Assembly (NCBI GenBank): GCA_006384855.1
Contig: VCJN01001085.1
Location: 1-64,000, forward strand
Reading direction: 5' to 3'
Length of the DNA: 64,000 bases
DNA from: Tetraselmis striata
Taxonomy: Eukaryota > Chlorophyta > Chlorodendrophyceae > Chlorodendrales > Chlorodendraceae
Made by a program: the position numbers and the translations under genes
Part shown: positions 22,210 to 34,469 of the stretch, in pieces
Layout: every line of letters starts with the position of its first letter
Numbering within the stretch: position 1 is the first letter of the stretch
Notes under the pieces: model-generated
Seen by the model: only the letters and a program-made list of their open reading frames with translations
Databases searched by the model: none
Told to the model about the DNA's origin: nothing

Positions 22210-24624
22210 GGGGAATCGGGGGGCTTCCAGTGTTTTCCTTGTCCGCATTGCACGCACGTGACCCCCCCCCCCCCCCCCCCCCACAACACACACACACACA
22301 CACTCCTGCCTCCTCCATCTCCCCGCAGGCAGCGCGAGTGTGCCGCTGCAGGCCGCGCGGGAGAAGTGGGCCGACTGCCAGGAGGTGACGGTGCGCTGCG
22401 GGCGGGGGCGCCCCGTGGCGGAGGTGCAGGTGTGGCCCCTGCGAACGGCCGCTGAGCACAGCCCGCGGCATGTCATACAAATGTTTCAAGGCCTGCCTTG
22501 GAAATGTAACGCAAAAACCGCACCGCATTGCTGGTACCGCGTTGCGGAACTGTTCAGGATCAGCCGGCAGGGGAAGAGGGGGGGGGGGGGGGGGGGGTCG
22601 CGGACGCGATTTAATGGCGAAGTGTACCGCACAATTGAATATGGTCCGCAGGGCAAAAAAATAACGAATTGTTTTGCGCCTTTGCGCCGGAATATCCGTG
22701 ATGCATTTGTTCTACATTCTAACTTCTTTCCCCGTGTTGGTAGTTTAGGGTTTTAGGGTTTAGTTTTTCTTCGCAGGGTGGGGAAGGGGGGTTCCAAAGC
22801 GTTATTTGTCCGCAGGCCGTTTGCGTTTGTGCAAGAGGTCTGCATTGGGTTGGGTACTGCGCTTGTCGCGTGGGACTGTCCGTTATCTTCTGGCAGGGCA
22901 GTTGAGTGAGAGACTCGGCGTGCGGCGGCGCTCTCAACGTGCTGCTCCTGGCATCGTGCGCCCCCGGGCAGCTGCTGCTGCTGCACGTGCCGGTGCTCAA
23001 GGCGGGGCCGGCGCAGCTGCGCGCGGGGCGGGGCGCCTGGGAGGACTGCCTGGCGGAGCTGTGCGGCAACGGCGCGCTGCTGCTGCTCACCGCCGCCGGC
23101 GAGCCCCGGGCGACGGTGCAGCTGGCGGACGTGGCGGCGCTGGAGGAGCGCGGCGCGGGGGAGGGGGCGGCCGAGCTGCTGCGGCTGGAGGTGCTGACCA
23201 CGGAGGGCGGCGGCGGCGGGGGAGGGAAGAGCAAGCTGCGGCGGCGGCGGCGGCGCTACGAGCTGCGGCTGCCGCGGGACGGCGCCGCGTGGCTGCGCCG
23301 CCTCCAGGTGCCGCCGCCCGCCCACCGTCGGACCGGGTGCCGCTGTGCCCCCCGCCTCTGCAGGGGTAACTGGCCAGGTGCATGAGAAGGGATGAAGGGG
23401 CCGAGCCCCACCTGCCCCAAGGCGGAAGCGCCACCCATCCAGAACCGTGCGTCAAGCATCATTAGGGGCTGCATGTGTGGCCATCGTGAAAGGCACCATT
23501 TTTTTTGAAGTCGGATTAAATCGCTGGTCCCGGTTCCCGTGTTCCCCGCCGTCACATGTACGTACGGCGTGGCGCCGTCACATGTGCATACGATGATAGA
23601 TGCCCACCAGACCCCCACTTCAAAATCCTTATTGCGGAACGCCCGTAAAGTCTCCATCTCGAGCTGAGCCAATGCGACATCTGCGCATGGCATAGGTCAA
23701 GCGAATCCTCATCTGTGGGCGCCGACGCGGGAATGAGAACACCGCGAATGAGCACCTGCTCCGCCAGATGTCGAGTCTAGACATAAAACGTAGCCGAACC
23801 GTCGTGAATGTCCTCTTGGGTTGCATGCGAGCCCGATTTCAGCCTTATGATGATGGTGGTTCTTATAAGTGCGTCGGCACTCGTACCAGATCTTCCCATC
23901 AGCTTAGCCGCGTTTACGAATCTGGCTTCCACGGCGGCATTCCTCTTCCTCCGTCGGGCCGGTGTATGGGGCTGCATGTGTGGCCATCTCAATAGGCGCC
24001 ATTTTAAAAGTCGGATGAAATCGCTGGTCCCGGTTCCCGTATTCCCCGCCGTCACATGTACGTACGATGTGGCGCCTCAGCATGTGCAGACCGGCAGATG
24101 CCGAGTCTAGTCGAAAATGTAGCGAACGACGTGAATGTCCTCTTGGGTTGCATGCGAGCCGTATGATGGTGGTTCTTATACGTGCGTCGGCACCCGTACC
24201 AGATCTTCCCATCGGCTTAGCAGCGTTCGCGGCGGTGTTCCTCTTCCTGCGTCGGGCCGGTGTCTGGCAGTGCCGTAGGTGCGATTCGTCCGGGGGCACC
24301 CGAGGGCGTTGAATGTACGAAACGGCACCACATTTCACCCGTAGAAGCCCCCACGCCCTCGGGATGCAGCCTGAGCAATGCCCGGCTGAGCCACGCCGAC
24401 CTCATGGCGCCCTTGCGTGAGATCAAGGTGCGAGCGCGCAGCAGCCCTGGAGCCGGCCGCCGGCCCTCTGACCACCGAGCCGCGAAATGTATCGGGTGCG
24501 GCTGCAGGACGGCTGGGAGCGCGCCCGCGAGGATTTGCCCCCAGGCAGCGCCGCGGAGGACCGGGCATTCCTGGCGCAAGCGGGGCTGCGGCTTCCGGAG
24601 CAGCTTCCGGGAGACTCTACCAAG
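19810..24624 (+). CDS. Unrecognised multi-exon protein-coding gene
   Basis: A chain of GC-rich, exon-like frames with GT-AG borders runs along the plus strand: about 19810-20007, 20628-20820, 21416-21545, 22329-22429, about 22915-23307 and 24508-24624. The first four keep reading phase through their junctions (for example FITL continuing into RLREGVGCATP, and QPSVVG into SASVPLQ). The 22915 exon is long, Leu/Ala/Glu-rich, and contains VLLLASCAPGQLLLLHVPVL and a basic KLRRRRRRYELRL stretch. The last exon reads DGWERAREDLPPGSAAEDRA. The alternating short hydrophobic strands would suit a beta-sandwich or PH-like fold, but I recognise no family. The 5' start, the left border of the 22915 exon and the 3' end are unresolved. 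Introns carry long G or C tracts, and one holds a duplicated repeat. Confidence 0.5.
23464..24275 (+). repeat. Imperfect tandem duplication carrying repeat family A copies 3 and 4
   Basis: A block starting GGGCTGCATGTGTGGCCATC occurs at about 23467 and 23969. Each copy continues through CGCTGGTCCCGGTTCCCGT, then through GAGTCTAG, GTGAATGTCCTCTTGGGTTG and ACCAGATCTTCCCATC. The first copy extends to about 23968 and the second, shorter one to about 24275. The GGTTGCATGCGAGCCC core ties both to dispersed repeat family A. It lies between the two last exons of the unrecognised gene. Confidence 0.75.
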
Positions 24625-25399
24625 GTCCGCCCGCCCCGCCTCCCCCCCCCCGCAGCGTGCAGCGGTGAGTGAGATCCCGTGACGGGAAGTAGGGGTTTCG
24701 ACAACTACGACGTTGAACCTACCACGCGATCATATATCTCCTCCATTTCCAGGTTAATCTTCACATAGGACTATACGAAGCTTTCCGAGTGACTTGCCTG
24801 GACGGCATGCATTCGGTTTCGAGATGATTCAAGATTGACGAGTTGAATATGTAGTAGCAGATCTATGAAAATCGGAATGAAGTTAATTATCCCAGTGCCT
24901 GCGTGCCCAGAGATCTCGCCCCTTTGCGGCTCGTCTTCCCTCACTGACTGAATGTCATAATCAATAAACGTTCTTTGTCTGGGAAATGTACCGTTGCGTT
25001 TCATTCGGTTCGTGGGCGGGTCCAAAAGGCAGTGCATTGTTTTGCAGGAACATGTCAGGCGATCCGTCTGGTGTTCTGACGTATTCCAAGCCAACAGCAG
25101 TTTCCATCTCTTCGCAGGGGGAGAGAGGGGGTCAAGATTCAAAAACAATAGTACACCGCAAACCCAAAGCGTGGTGAGGTTCGCGCAAAACACTCTATAG
25201 TTGCTGTTCCAAGTACAGCTGCAATTCCGATGACCGGACTCCGACCCGGTCTAGTGTAGCCACTATTGTATATCAGCACATAGATCACTGTCGCTGCCAC
25301 CTGATGGCGCCACCCTGCGGGCGCGATGTACTGGCGCTATGTCCCATTGGCGCCCACACGCTGCATGCTTGTGACCGTCCGCCTCCTAACTCTGGCGTG

Positions 25400-25575
25400 G
25401 GTGTGGCGTGTCACTGTGCAGCATGCGGCGAGGGTGCGAGCTGCCCGCTGAGGACCGAGGCGTCGCTGCCGGAAGCCAACCTGTGCCGAGCGGCGCGAGG
25501 AAGACATTTGGGGTGGCTGCCAATGTGCAGTGTGCCCGCCGCGGCTTCTCTCAGAAATGGAAACGGGTTTTTAAA
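25400..25575 (+). CDS. Weak exon candidate, unknown
   Basis: An acceptor-like CACTGTGCAG at about 25411-25420 is followed by two competing open frames (MRRGCELPAEDRG and CGEGASCPLRTEAS) up to about 25575. It could be the 3' exon of the unrecognised upstream gene, but neither frame follows from the phase of the exon ending at 24624. No family is recognised. Confidence 0.2.
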
Positions 25576-27878
25576 GTAAGCTGTTTGATTTCTTCATTCA
25601 TTGAATTAATAAGTTTGCTTGCCCACCTCGCGCACTGCATGGATGTTTGCGCCACCTCCCTCATTGCTTATTGCGACATGCAAGAGAGTGCGGCAATGTC
25701 TCACAATGTTACTCAATCGAAGTCGGCGCCTAAGTGGCTCCGCCATGGATAGAAAATCTGTCATGATAAGCCAGGGAATGGTTGACCAACTCACCAACAC
25801 ATGATTGCCATCCTCAATGCCGGCATGCGAGTACTTGCCACAAGTATATATTGAGTAGGATCTGAGGAGACAGCACCGAGCACCCGCTCATAATCACCCC
25901 CCGACAAGACGCCAACGTAGCGATGACAACGACGACGGGGTGATGGCGAATCGCCAACGAAGGCCTCGTCCACTAACTGGCCACTTATTCGGATGGACGA
26001 CGGCCCGGGACGAGGCAATATTTCGAATAATATAAGCTCGATAAGTACAAGCCTTTTATTCGTGATGCGCCCGCCTTTTTGCTGTTGCTGCGTGCGGCAG
26101 CAACAAAATCCTTGAGCACGGCCCATTGGGCCTACCGGGGCTGCTCGTAACACGAGTAGCGACTATGCTGTTGGTGAATTGATGGTGCCGTCGATTGAAT
26201 CGGGAGATATCGCTACAGGAGCATGTGATTCGAAAATGAAATGTTGATATATTTTTTTGTATGGGGACGATGTAAGAGAAAAAGTAAAGTTCGCCCCGGG
26301 ACATCGGCCGAAGCCGCCCCAGCACTTGACCTCGTGCGCCAACTGCAGTCGTAGGTCTGGCATAGCCCGTAGACCATTGCGTCATTCGAACCCCGAAGGG
26401 CTAATGCATCAACCGGGTAAACCCGCGACACGCCGATGGGCCACAATACATATGTATTGTGGCGGATTGTGACCTATATTCTGTGGATTGTGTCTGTTAT
26501 TATTATATTGTCGATATGTACCTACGGGAGTACTGCACGAGATAGCAGCAGTACGGGAGGTAGCACGGTTCCAGTACGGGCTTATACTTCGTATGTACTA
26601 CTGTACCAGGTACCTATCATTACTCATCATACCAATTTATTGTGGCTGCTAATCACCTATAAGCTCCGAACACACGCGTCAAATTGAAATGGAGACTATG
26701 GGTACGGGTACGGCCGACGCAACACGGTGATGACTTGGCACGCGCGGTCGTCGACAGTGGCGGTCGGCCTATACAGTCGCAACTCCTGTAGCGGCTGCCC
26801 TGTACGGCGGGCAACCTATGCGCGAGTCCACATATCACCGCCTTGCGCGCCATCACCTCACTTCCCGCCGCGTCACATTCGCTCAGGTCTAACTCTCGGG
26901 CCCCCGTGCCGCGCGGCGCCGGCGAAGGTACCAGGGACCCGGATCCATACGCACGCCCCACGCGCCCGTTCTGCGGAAGACCGTTGCGCAGGTGCGACCG
27001 CCCCATCGGGTGCTGCCGAGGGAAGCACCCCGTCAGCGCAAATTCTGCCCGGCCCAATCACCGCCCGGTTTGACTGGCGCCTCACACGCCCCCTCATCCG
27101 TGCTTCGGCCACCCCAGCTGCGATCCCTGGGGGGAGATCCCAGCAGATTATTACAGGTCACGGTTCCCTGCGCGCTGGGGGTCGGAGGTGGCTGTGCAGG
27201 GAGAGGCAGCACGTCATGGCGGGGGTGCCTTTCATAACGACCGACCTGTTCACTTGGACCGCCGCGGCGACCGCGGCAGAGTGGCGGCTCAGACTCGCGC
27301 AGCATTCCGGTGGCCGAACAGCATACATACCGGCGCCCCTGGCCCACAAGTCTTCGACCCCCTTAAGCCTGCGCCGAGTGGCGATGCTCATTGGGTGGCT
27401 GGCCGCTGTTCACAACCCTGCCGAGGCTGGGCGGCTCGAGTGGGAGGAGGGTCGGCAGGGGTCGTAGCGAGTACGGGTGGGGTACAGGTACTACGGCCGT
27501 TAATTAAATCATCCGATTTCAGGGGCCTCGTCCGCTTTGTCCGATTATTTTAGTTTTACGGTTAGTTAAACGTATGTAGCGACTACTGGACGGTATCTGA
27601 ATCTAATTCTACACCGGTATTAACTGCCGTGCCAGGCGCGGCGGTGCAGCGCACGACGCGCCGGTGTCCGTCCGGCACGCACCTCCTTAGTACTATCGGT
27701 ACATTCTCTAGACTATATCCCTGTAACCACCAAGAGAAACCGCTTGCTACTCGGGCGATGCCCGATCAGCAGCCTGCCGCAGTCGCGAGGTCTGCGCGTT
27801 GTGGGGACTGAACCTCTCCCGTCACGCCCGGACGTAGCCCTCCTAGGGAACTACCGGAGGGCGGCTGCGGGGAGGGAA
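25576..27878. other. Intergenic region without recognisable genes
   Basis: Composition alternates between A/T-rich (26430-26700) and GC-rich (26720-27470) patches. The open frame at 26727-27467 lacks motifs, and its open state can be explained by GC content. The only recognised item is a SINE-like repeat copy at about 26277-26432. The last 400 bases should contain the promoter of the zinc-finger gene; no core element stood out. Confidence 0.4.
26277..26432 (-). repeat. SINE-like repeat body, copy 1
   Basis: About 150 bases that are nearly identical to 34941-35110, including AAAGTAAAGTTCGCCCCGGG, CGGCCGAAGCCGCCCCAGCA and CTCGTGCGCCAACTGCAGTC. The orientation is inferred from the tRNA-like head attached to the other copy. 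This copy lacks that head. Confidence 0.7.
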
Positions 27879-30800
27879 ATGGAGTCGTCAGAGCCGAGCG
27901 AGAAGGCGGCTGAAGGAGCCGCCGGCACCGCCGTCGCGGACCTGGAAAGCGCAGCGCAGGGCGAGCGGGGTGGACAGCAGGCCCACGCGACGCCCAACAA
28001 GGTGGTGCCTGCTTCGCCAATCCGCGGCGGTGCTGTGCACTCCATCGCGAACGTGCTGACCTGGAGCACGCAACGTTCCACTCGCAGGTCAGCATGGAAG
28101 GCTTCAACCGGCACGTGCAGCAGATTCTCGACAAGGTGCTGGACTCGCCGCTGCCGGCGGAGGCGCTCAACAACGCGCCGGTGCCGGCGCGGCTGGCGAA
28201 GGCTGCCACAGCGGGCCAGGACCTTGCGACCGAGATGGAGACGGAGGGGCAGAACCCAAGCCTGCACTACTGCAAGCTGTGTCAGGTGTGGATCAGCGGC
28301 GACCTCAACTGCCAGGCGCATCTCGCCGGCCGCAAACACATCAAGCGCTACAAGCTCTACCAGCAAGTGCAGCACAAGGCGGGGGTGCCGCGGAGCCAGG
28401 TCGAGGGTGAGCTTGAGGTCGAAGGGAGCAATAACGCAACGGTGCCGCCGGGAGACTCTGTACCGCTTGGTGAGACAACCCGCCACTACGGTCGCTTGAT
28501 CGTTCGTGCTGCACAAGCCAGCGTGTGGTTTGTGAGTCCGAGGACGCAATCCAACCCACCGGCCCATCGCGCACTTTCATACCTGCACTCGTCATTTAGT
28601 TTTCCGGTCGGCTAAGAATCGCGTTAATGCACCGCAGCGGACGCTCTCGCAGTCGGCCCCAAGGTTTGCTCTAGCGTGCTGCTGCCGGTCTCAGAGGCGG
28701 ACAGTTCGATGGTGCCGCTCTACAAGTGCAACCTGTGCGACATCACCGCCACCAGTCTGGATCACCTCGAGGCGCACTACCGCGGCGTGAAGCACCAGAA
28801 GCGCCTAGCGCTCGTGGCGATGAAATCCGGCGGCGAGGCCAACGCCATCATGGCGGACACCGACGACGGGAAGCCCATCTGCCCTGGCGCCGCCTTCCAC
28901 TGCACCGTCTGCGAGATCACTTGCTCGTCCCTAGAAAACCTCCAGACCCACTGCAAGGTACCTCAACGTAGCTGGATCACCGCCCTATTATCTCCGAGTA
29001 ATGACATTTGTGATTCAATGACTGTCTTTGAGGTAATACATGATTGTCAACATGTCTTGACTATTGCTTCTGCAGGGCCGCAAGCACATGCGCCGCCTGA
29101 TGGCGTCGCAGCAGCAGGCCGGCGTGGTGGGGGATCCCATGGAGGCAGCCATGGCGGCCGCGAGCGCCTCCCTGGCCGCGATGTCTATTGGCCGTCATGC
29201 GCAGAAGGGCGGGCGGCGCGCCAGCGACCCCTCCCTTGCCCCGCCGGAGCCGCAGCCGCACGCGCTGCAGCAGCCGCAGCTTCAGCCGCCGCACGGTCTG
29301 CACCCCCATGTCAGCGGGGCCATGCCTGTGTACATGCCGCAGGAGGCAATGTACCACATGCAGCCGAGGATGCCGCATGACATGTACGCGTACCACCAGA
29401 TGGCTCATCCGGCGATGGCGTATGTGCCGGGCGGCGTGGGGCCGTGGCCTGCGCCTGCACACATCCATGGGCCGCACCACCACCATCACCACCCGCACGG
29501 CTATGCGACTTCCTGGATGGGGCAGGTGGCGCCAGTGCCGCCACCGCCGCCGCCCCATTACCACCCCGATCACTACCACCACCAGTGGCAGCAGCCACCG
29601 CAGTACTGTATTGTCGAGGAGGAGCAGGAGCGCGATGGCGACGGTGCCACTGCGAGCGAGATCGTTGAGGGCCAGGATGAGCACATCACGGGTGGGTGGC
29701 CATCGCCAATTCTTTTATATATCATATATCTCGGCAATAATTCAATGTTATGTACATATTTCAACAAAACGCCCATATTTTTACATGATGCGGTGTTAAT
29801 CCAAAAAGCGCCTAGGTAATGTCGCTTACTGTATTGACATTCGACTGACATGTGTCGATATTTGATGAATATGCAGCGGGCGATTTGTCCTCTAGCAGCC
29901 TGGGCTCCGTCGGCAGTGTCGTGGAGCGGACCTCGGTGCAGCCTGGCGGCGGGGTGGGCGAGTTTGTCGAGGTGAGCCGCCCTTGCGCAATTGCTTTTGG
30001 GTTCATTCATTAGTATTGCATATTATTATCGGCACCCAGCTTGGGCTGCCAAAAGCATCGAAAAACTCTCATAATGTTGCCGCCTTCCGCAGTTTTGCGG
30101 CATCGAAAATGCGCACGACGAAGACGACGAGCTCTCCCTGTCCTCTGGCCGCTCAACTCCGGTCGCGTTCGAGACCGAGGGCGATTTCGCGGTCGCCGAC
30201 ATGCCGGCGTCGCCAGAGTTCAGCTTCCGCGGCAAGTTTCAGCCACGCCACCGCCGCGGCGTTAGTATCGACCTTGGGGAAGTGTCGCTGGCGCTCACGC
30301 CGTCAGCGCTGGGCGATGGCTCCGGCCGCTCGGCGGCCGACAGTCCGGTGCTGACGCCCTCATCGCGCCTACTGACGCACCTCTCTCTCGATGCGCTGGC
30401 GCAGCAGGATCTTGGACGGCTGTCGCTTAGCTTCGACTTCTCCTTGGGCGCTAACGGCGCACCTCCGCGCCGCGTGTCGGGAGCGTCGTCGTCCGAGCCT
30501 GTCTCGGAGCGCGACGACTCGAAGCGCGTGTCATACTCGTCGGAACACGCTGATGCGCCATCCTGCAAGCAGTCCCACCTCTGCCCCGCTACGGATGCGC
30601 ACGTCCCGACCTCGCCCTACGCAAACTTGTCCCCCATCGGCGGCTCCGCGCGTCCCTTTCGCGGAGGTCATCACCAGCAGCGGCCGAGCAGCGCCGGTGA
30701 CGAAGTGATCACCGCACCCACGCGCGCTAACCCGCTCTCTGAGATTCCGGGCTGGTCCTCGGGCGCATCGGCCTACTTCGAGACACGCGGGATGCCTGTG

Positions 30801-32075
30801 CTACCGCCCGCTTCGGCGGCGCCTCACTCACCCCGCGCCCGCGGGCACTTGCGCAGCCAGAGCCTCAGTGTGCTCGGGCACGATGTCGCCGTCGACGCCG
30901 GATTCACCTTCGCCAGTCACCACCAACTCGACTCTTCGAGCTTCGGCGCGGGGTTGGCCTCTCAGGCCGTGTCCGTGGTACCTCGCGCGGCCGCCCACCA
31001 GCGCAACGCGAGCGAGGCGGCGTTGTCTGCGCCCCGGCCGCCGCTGTACAAGACAGTCTCCGCATCGGGGCCCACTTCGACCGCCGCCAAGCCGCCCCAA
31101 GCGCAAGCGCCCGCCGGCCTCGGCATATGGACGATGACGGAGTCGGACCGCAAGCGGAGCAGCAGCGGCAGTTGGGAATCCGAGTCGATGGGCCCAAACG
31201 GCGATGACTCGGCGGACGCTTCCCTTATCGCGCCCTCCGAGCCCCGCGTGTCGGACGGCAGCAGCGCTGCCAGCGTATGCGTATGCGAGGCCCCTCCTAC
31301 CGCCGCCGCTCCCGCGCCTACCTCGGTCTTTGTCGGCGAGTCGGCGGCGCCCATCCTCCTGCCGGAGCCGATACCGAGCAACTCCGATAACCTGGCGCCC
31401 GGCGAGCCCTATTTCTGCTCGCTGTGCGGCGTAGCTGCCACCAATGCCGCCCACCTCGAGGCGCACTACGCCGGCAAGCGCCATCAGCGCGCGCTCGCGG
31501 GGCTTCGCGCCCCTGGCGACGGGGGCGTCGAGGGGCAAGCCGCCGCTCCCTCCTCGGGGAGCTCCCGCTTCGTGTGCCAAGTGTGCAACGTCGCGTGCAC
31601 CAGCGAAATCCACCTCGAGGTGCACTTTCAGGGGCGGCAACATAAGCGCAAGTCCGCCGCGCTCGTTGCGGCGGGCGGCCTCTCGCACCATAATTTCCCC
31701 AACAGCGGGCCGTCACCGTTTTTCTGTGCGCTGTGCGGCGTGAGCGCCACGAGCAGCGATCACCTCGCTTCTCATTTCCGTGGCAAGCAGCACGTACGCA
31801 AGATGCGCCTCGCTGCCGAGCAGGCCACGCCACCGCCTCCGCCGCCGATGCAACACCCGCACTGGGTGATGCCGGCGATCGCGTCGCCGGAGCACGCCGT
31901 CGAGGGTTGCTGGATGATGCCCCCGCCCGGCGCGTGCTATGTCGCGCCGCCACACCCAGTGCCCCACGGCTGGTGGCAGCCAGACATGACGGCGGGCTAC
32001 CACCACATGGGCGTCCCGGACCCGCAGCACTGGATGATGCCTGTGCCGATGATGCAGCACAGGTGGCACGCGTGA
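27879..32075 (+). CDS. Protein with six JAZ/U1-type C2H2 zinc fingers (6 exons)
   Basis: Proposed exons: 27879-28052, 28088-28406, 28638-28957, 29076-29691, 29877-29971 and 30093-32075. They join in frame to give 1168 residues. Six fingers have the C-x2-C-x12-H-x5-H spacing of the zf-met/JAZ/U1C class: CKLCQVWIS, CNLCDITAT and CTVCEITCS in the N-terminal third, and CSLCGVAAT, CQVCNVACT and CALCGVSAT near the C-terminus. The third finger is split by the intron at 28958-29075, and its HC...H half resumes as GRKHMRRL. Between the clusters is a His/Pro/Met-rich segment and a long Ser-rich, probably disordered, region. A second Met/Pro/His tail ends the protein. Fingers of this class (ZNF346/JAZ, ZFR) bind double-stranded RNA or act in splicing, so an RNA-binding nuclear role is likely but inferred. 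The first intron would be only 35 bases; alternatively translation starts at the ATG at 28094. Confidence 0.85.
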
Positions 32076-32336
32076 AGTAGGCATCCCAAGCCGTGTCGAC
32101 GCTCGCGCCAATGCCCCACTCAGCAGGCGCGGCGGCGAGCGACGATGCTGCGGACAGCCTCCTTCATGAATGCCGGATTCCCCACCCCCCCCTTTCCCAT
32201 ACATTTCTTTTTTCATTTGGGCCCCGACTTGGTCACGCGGCTGCCACAGCGGGTGCATAATTCAGCTAGGGCAATCAGCTGTGATCAACCAGCGGTCTGC
32301 AATCGGAATTCCGACGGCAAATCGCACCAGTCCCGC

Positions 32337-32367
<31 letters not shown>

Positions 32368-33099
32368 ACTTTTCCTCCCGTTGCGTTAATTTAATGGTCT
32401 GGACACAAAAGACCTACTTCAATCTAGGACCATTGCCCACTTCTTTAATGCAACAATTTACCTCTGTCTCGATGTTTTTCATGCCTCATGCCGCGCACTG
32501 CGTACCATGCCAAAATGCTGCCAAGCAGTGAATGTTTTGGCCAAGTGATCCGGCATTTGAGCCATGCGGGTGACCCCCTCCGCCCCAGGAACCCTACACC
32601 TCAACGGTGATGCTCCAAGCCATCTATTGCGCCAACCAGGAAGCGCACTCGGTGTTCATTGCCATGGGGGGCCCTTTCCAAATTCCAGTCAATCGGACAA
32701 AAACGATTTCATCTAGTTCTGGGCTTCATACTACTGTTTCCTGATGCGAGCTGGTGCGCCACAGCCATCCTTTGATTGCATTTCAATTTTCACGTACACT
32801 GCTCCACAAGTTCCACCGCAGGTGTGCCGAGTAGCTGCTATCAATAGGCCACGATTCCATACACAACCTCTACGGGTACTCTGTCCCTACTGTCCGCGAA
32901 GTGCAGTAGGGCTACAAACTGGTCATTCAATAAAACAGCCGCTCATCAGGGAGCGCAAATCACCAAAACGCGTGACTTGATAGCAGAGAATCACTGCTGT
33001 TTTCCCATCTCATTCACTCTAGCTGATGTTTCTTCACCATTTGCTTTCATCGGCGCGGTGAGTTGTAGGCTGGTAGCAAGTGCCCTCCCATGCTTGCAA

Positions 33100-33241
33100 T
33101 GATGGATCGGGGGAATCTTCAGGCAGGAACACCGTGGTACCGTGCACCGCCCGATCAGATATATCGGGCACATCAATGATGGAGCGGGGCAATCTTCAAG
33201 CAGGGACACCGTGATACCGGGCACCGCCCGCCCGATCACAT
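33100..33241 (+). repeat. Two-copy direct repeat of about 74 bases
   Basis: Both copies read AATGATGGA-CGGGG-AATCTTCA-GCAGG-ACACCGTG-TACCG-GCACCGCCCG-ATCA. Their starts are near 33100 and 33174. Confidence 0.8.
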
Positions 33242-33426
33242 GGCTACATTGGATCGCAGATGTTGATGCGGCGGGCAAGCATGGCGCATCTTGTAGCTGA
33301 TGTGCTCACAGCGAGCTCTCCGCTGCCCGGCTCTTCAGCGTCTCCGCTACTGTCCACGGCACCATGGGCGAACTTCTGGCTCATAGGGTTCAGCGTTTTT
33401 TGGCCCCGTCCGTGTGTTCTTGGAAG

Positions 33427-33442
33427 GGTTTAGGGTTTAGGG
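33427..33442 (+). repeat. Interstitial plant-type telomere-like run
   Basis: Two TTTAGGG units (GGGTTTAGGGTTTAGGGG) are followed by a G tract. Similar short runs lie at 22743-22765 and 37589-37600. Confidence 0.6.
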
Positions 33443-34469
33443 GGGGGGGGGGGGGGGCACTGTCTCATGGTTGGGCGTGTTCGGCCGATTGGTGGCCGAT
33501 GGGTTCTCTAATGGCTCTCCTTTTGGTCATGGTTATCTTTCGATTGGTTCTTTTTGGACCGTTGTACATTTTGGCGATTCTTGTACGGTCAATGTGCCGC
33601 TCCGGACAAATGGCGTAATCAGCATTCTCCTCGTAGAGCTATAAGGCACGCTCGGCTTACAACATCCAACTCAATTCCACGTGATTGTGCCGGCAATCCA
33701 GGAACGCCACCGTCATGCAGCATCACATTTCAAATTCGAAGTTTCCTACGGCGGTATTCCTGTTCGTTTTTCAAAAGCAACACATGCCAGCTGTCTCACG
33801 GCGCGGCTGCAATAAACCGGCATAGGGTCGGCCGTTGCCCGCTGTAGCATGGTTGCAGCCCTCGGAAGGCCGAGTGGCATCATGAAGTAGACTGCTCTTG
33901 ATACAAAGGGGGGGTGGGCTTGTGTTGCGTGCATGGCAGGCCCTGGTAACAACTCAGTCTCATCAGCAGTGGAGAGCGGCAGACAATGTGTCGCCAATGT
34001 AAAGGTTCCAAATTTTGAGGGCTCCTCATGACGATCCAGGAGAACTGCCGCGTACTACCCGAGGCGGAGGAGGCCATGGAACTCGCGGTCGCGCGGGGCA
34101 GCAACCAGCTGCCGGCTGAGCTCCCACAGCTTGGTGCCAGCCTGAGCGGAGCAGCGCCGAGGCCCGTCAGTCGCCCGCACAAGCAAGGACTCTTGGTGCA
34201 CTTAAACCCAGTGCCCGACATCGGCCACGCCTGTGCATTGCCCAGCCGCCGTGGCCATAACCAATGTTTCGAGAATCGCCGAAAAGCAATTCGCTAAACC
34301 CTCAAACCGTACAACCCCCACCCGCCCACACCCAGCCAGAGGCCTACTGCGCCATCGGTCGTCGCCGCGTGCGGGATGGGTAGAGGGTTGTGGCGTGTGC
34401 CGTGTCGGTACCCGGTGGCACAGTAGCGGTGCGCCTGTTCATCCTTTTTCCTGAATGGATTACCAATCC

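Larger units (their letters stand above)
32076..34469. other. Intergenic region without recognisable genes
   Basis: No exon series was found on either strand. The region contains C tracts (32337-32352), a CA repeat after them, a short duplicated block at 33100-33240 and an interstitial telomere-like run at 33427-33440. The frame at about 34028-34297 (MTIQENCRVLPEAEEAMELA) looks slightly protein-like but has no recognised relative. Confidence 0.4.

Noticed and set aside
26727-27467. 246-codon plus-strand open frame between genes
   Set aside because: No family motif, no conserved block and no start context. Six-frame openness is expected at this GC content.
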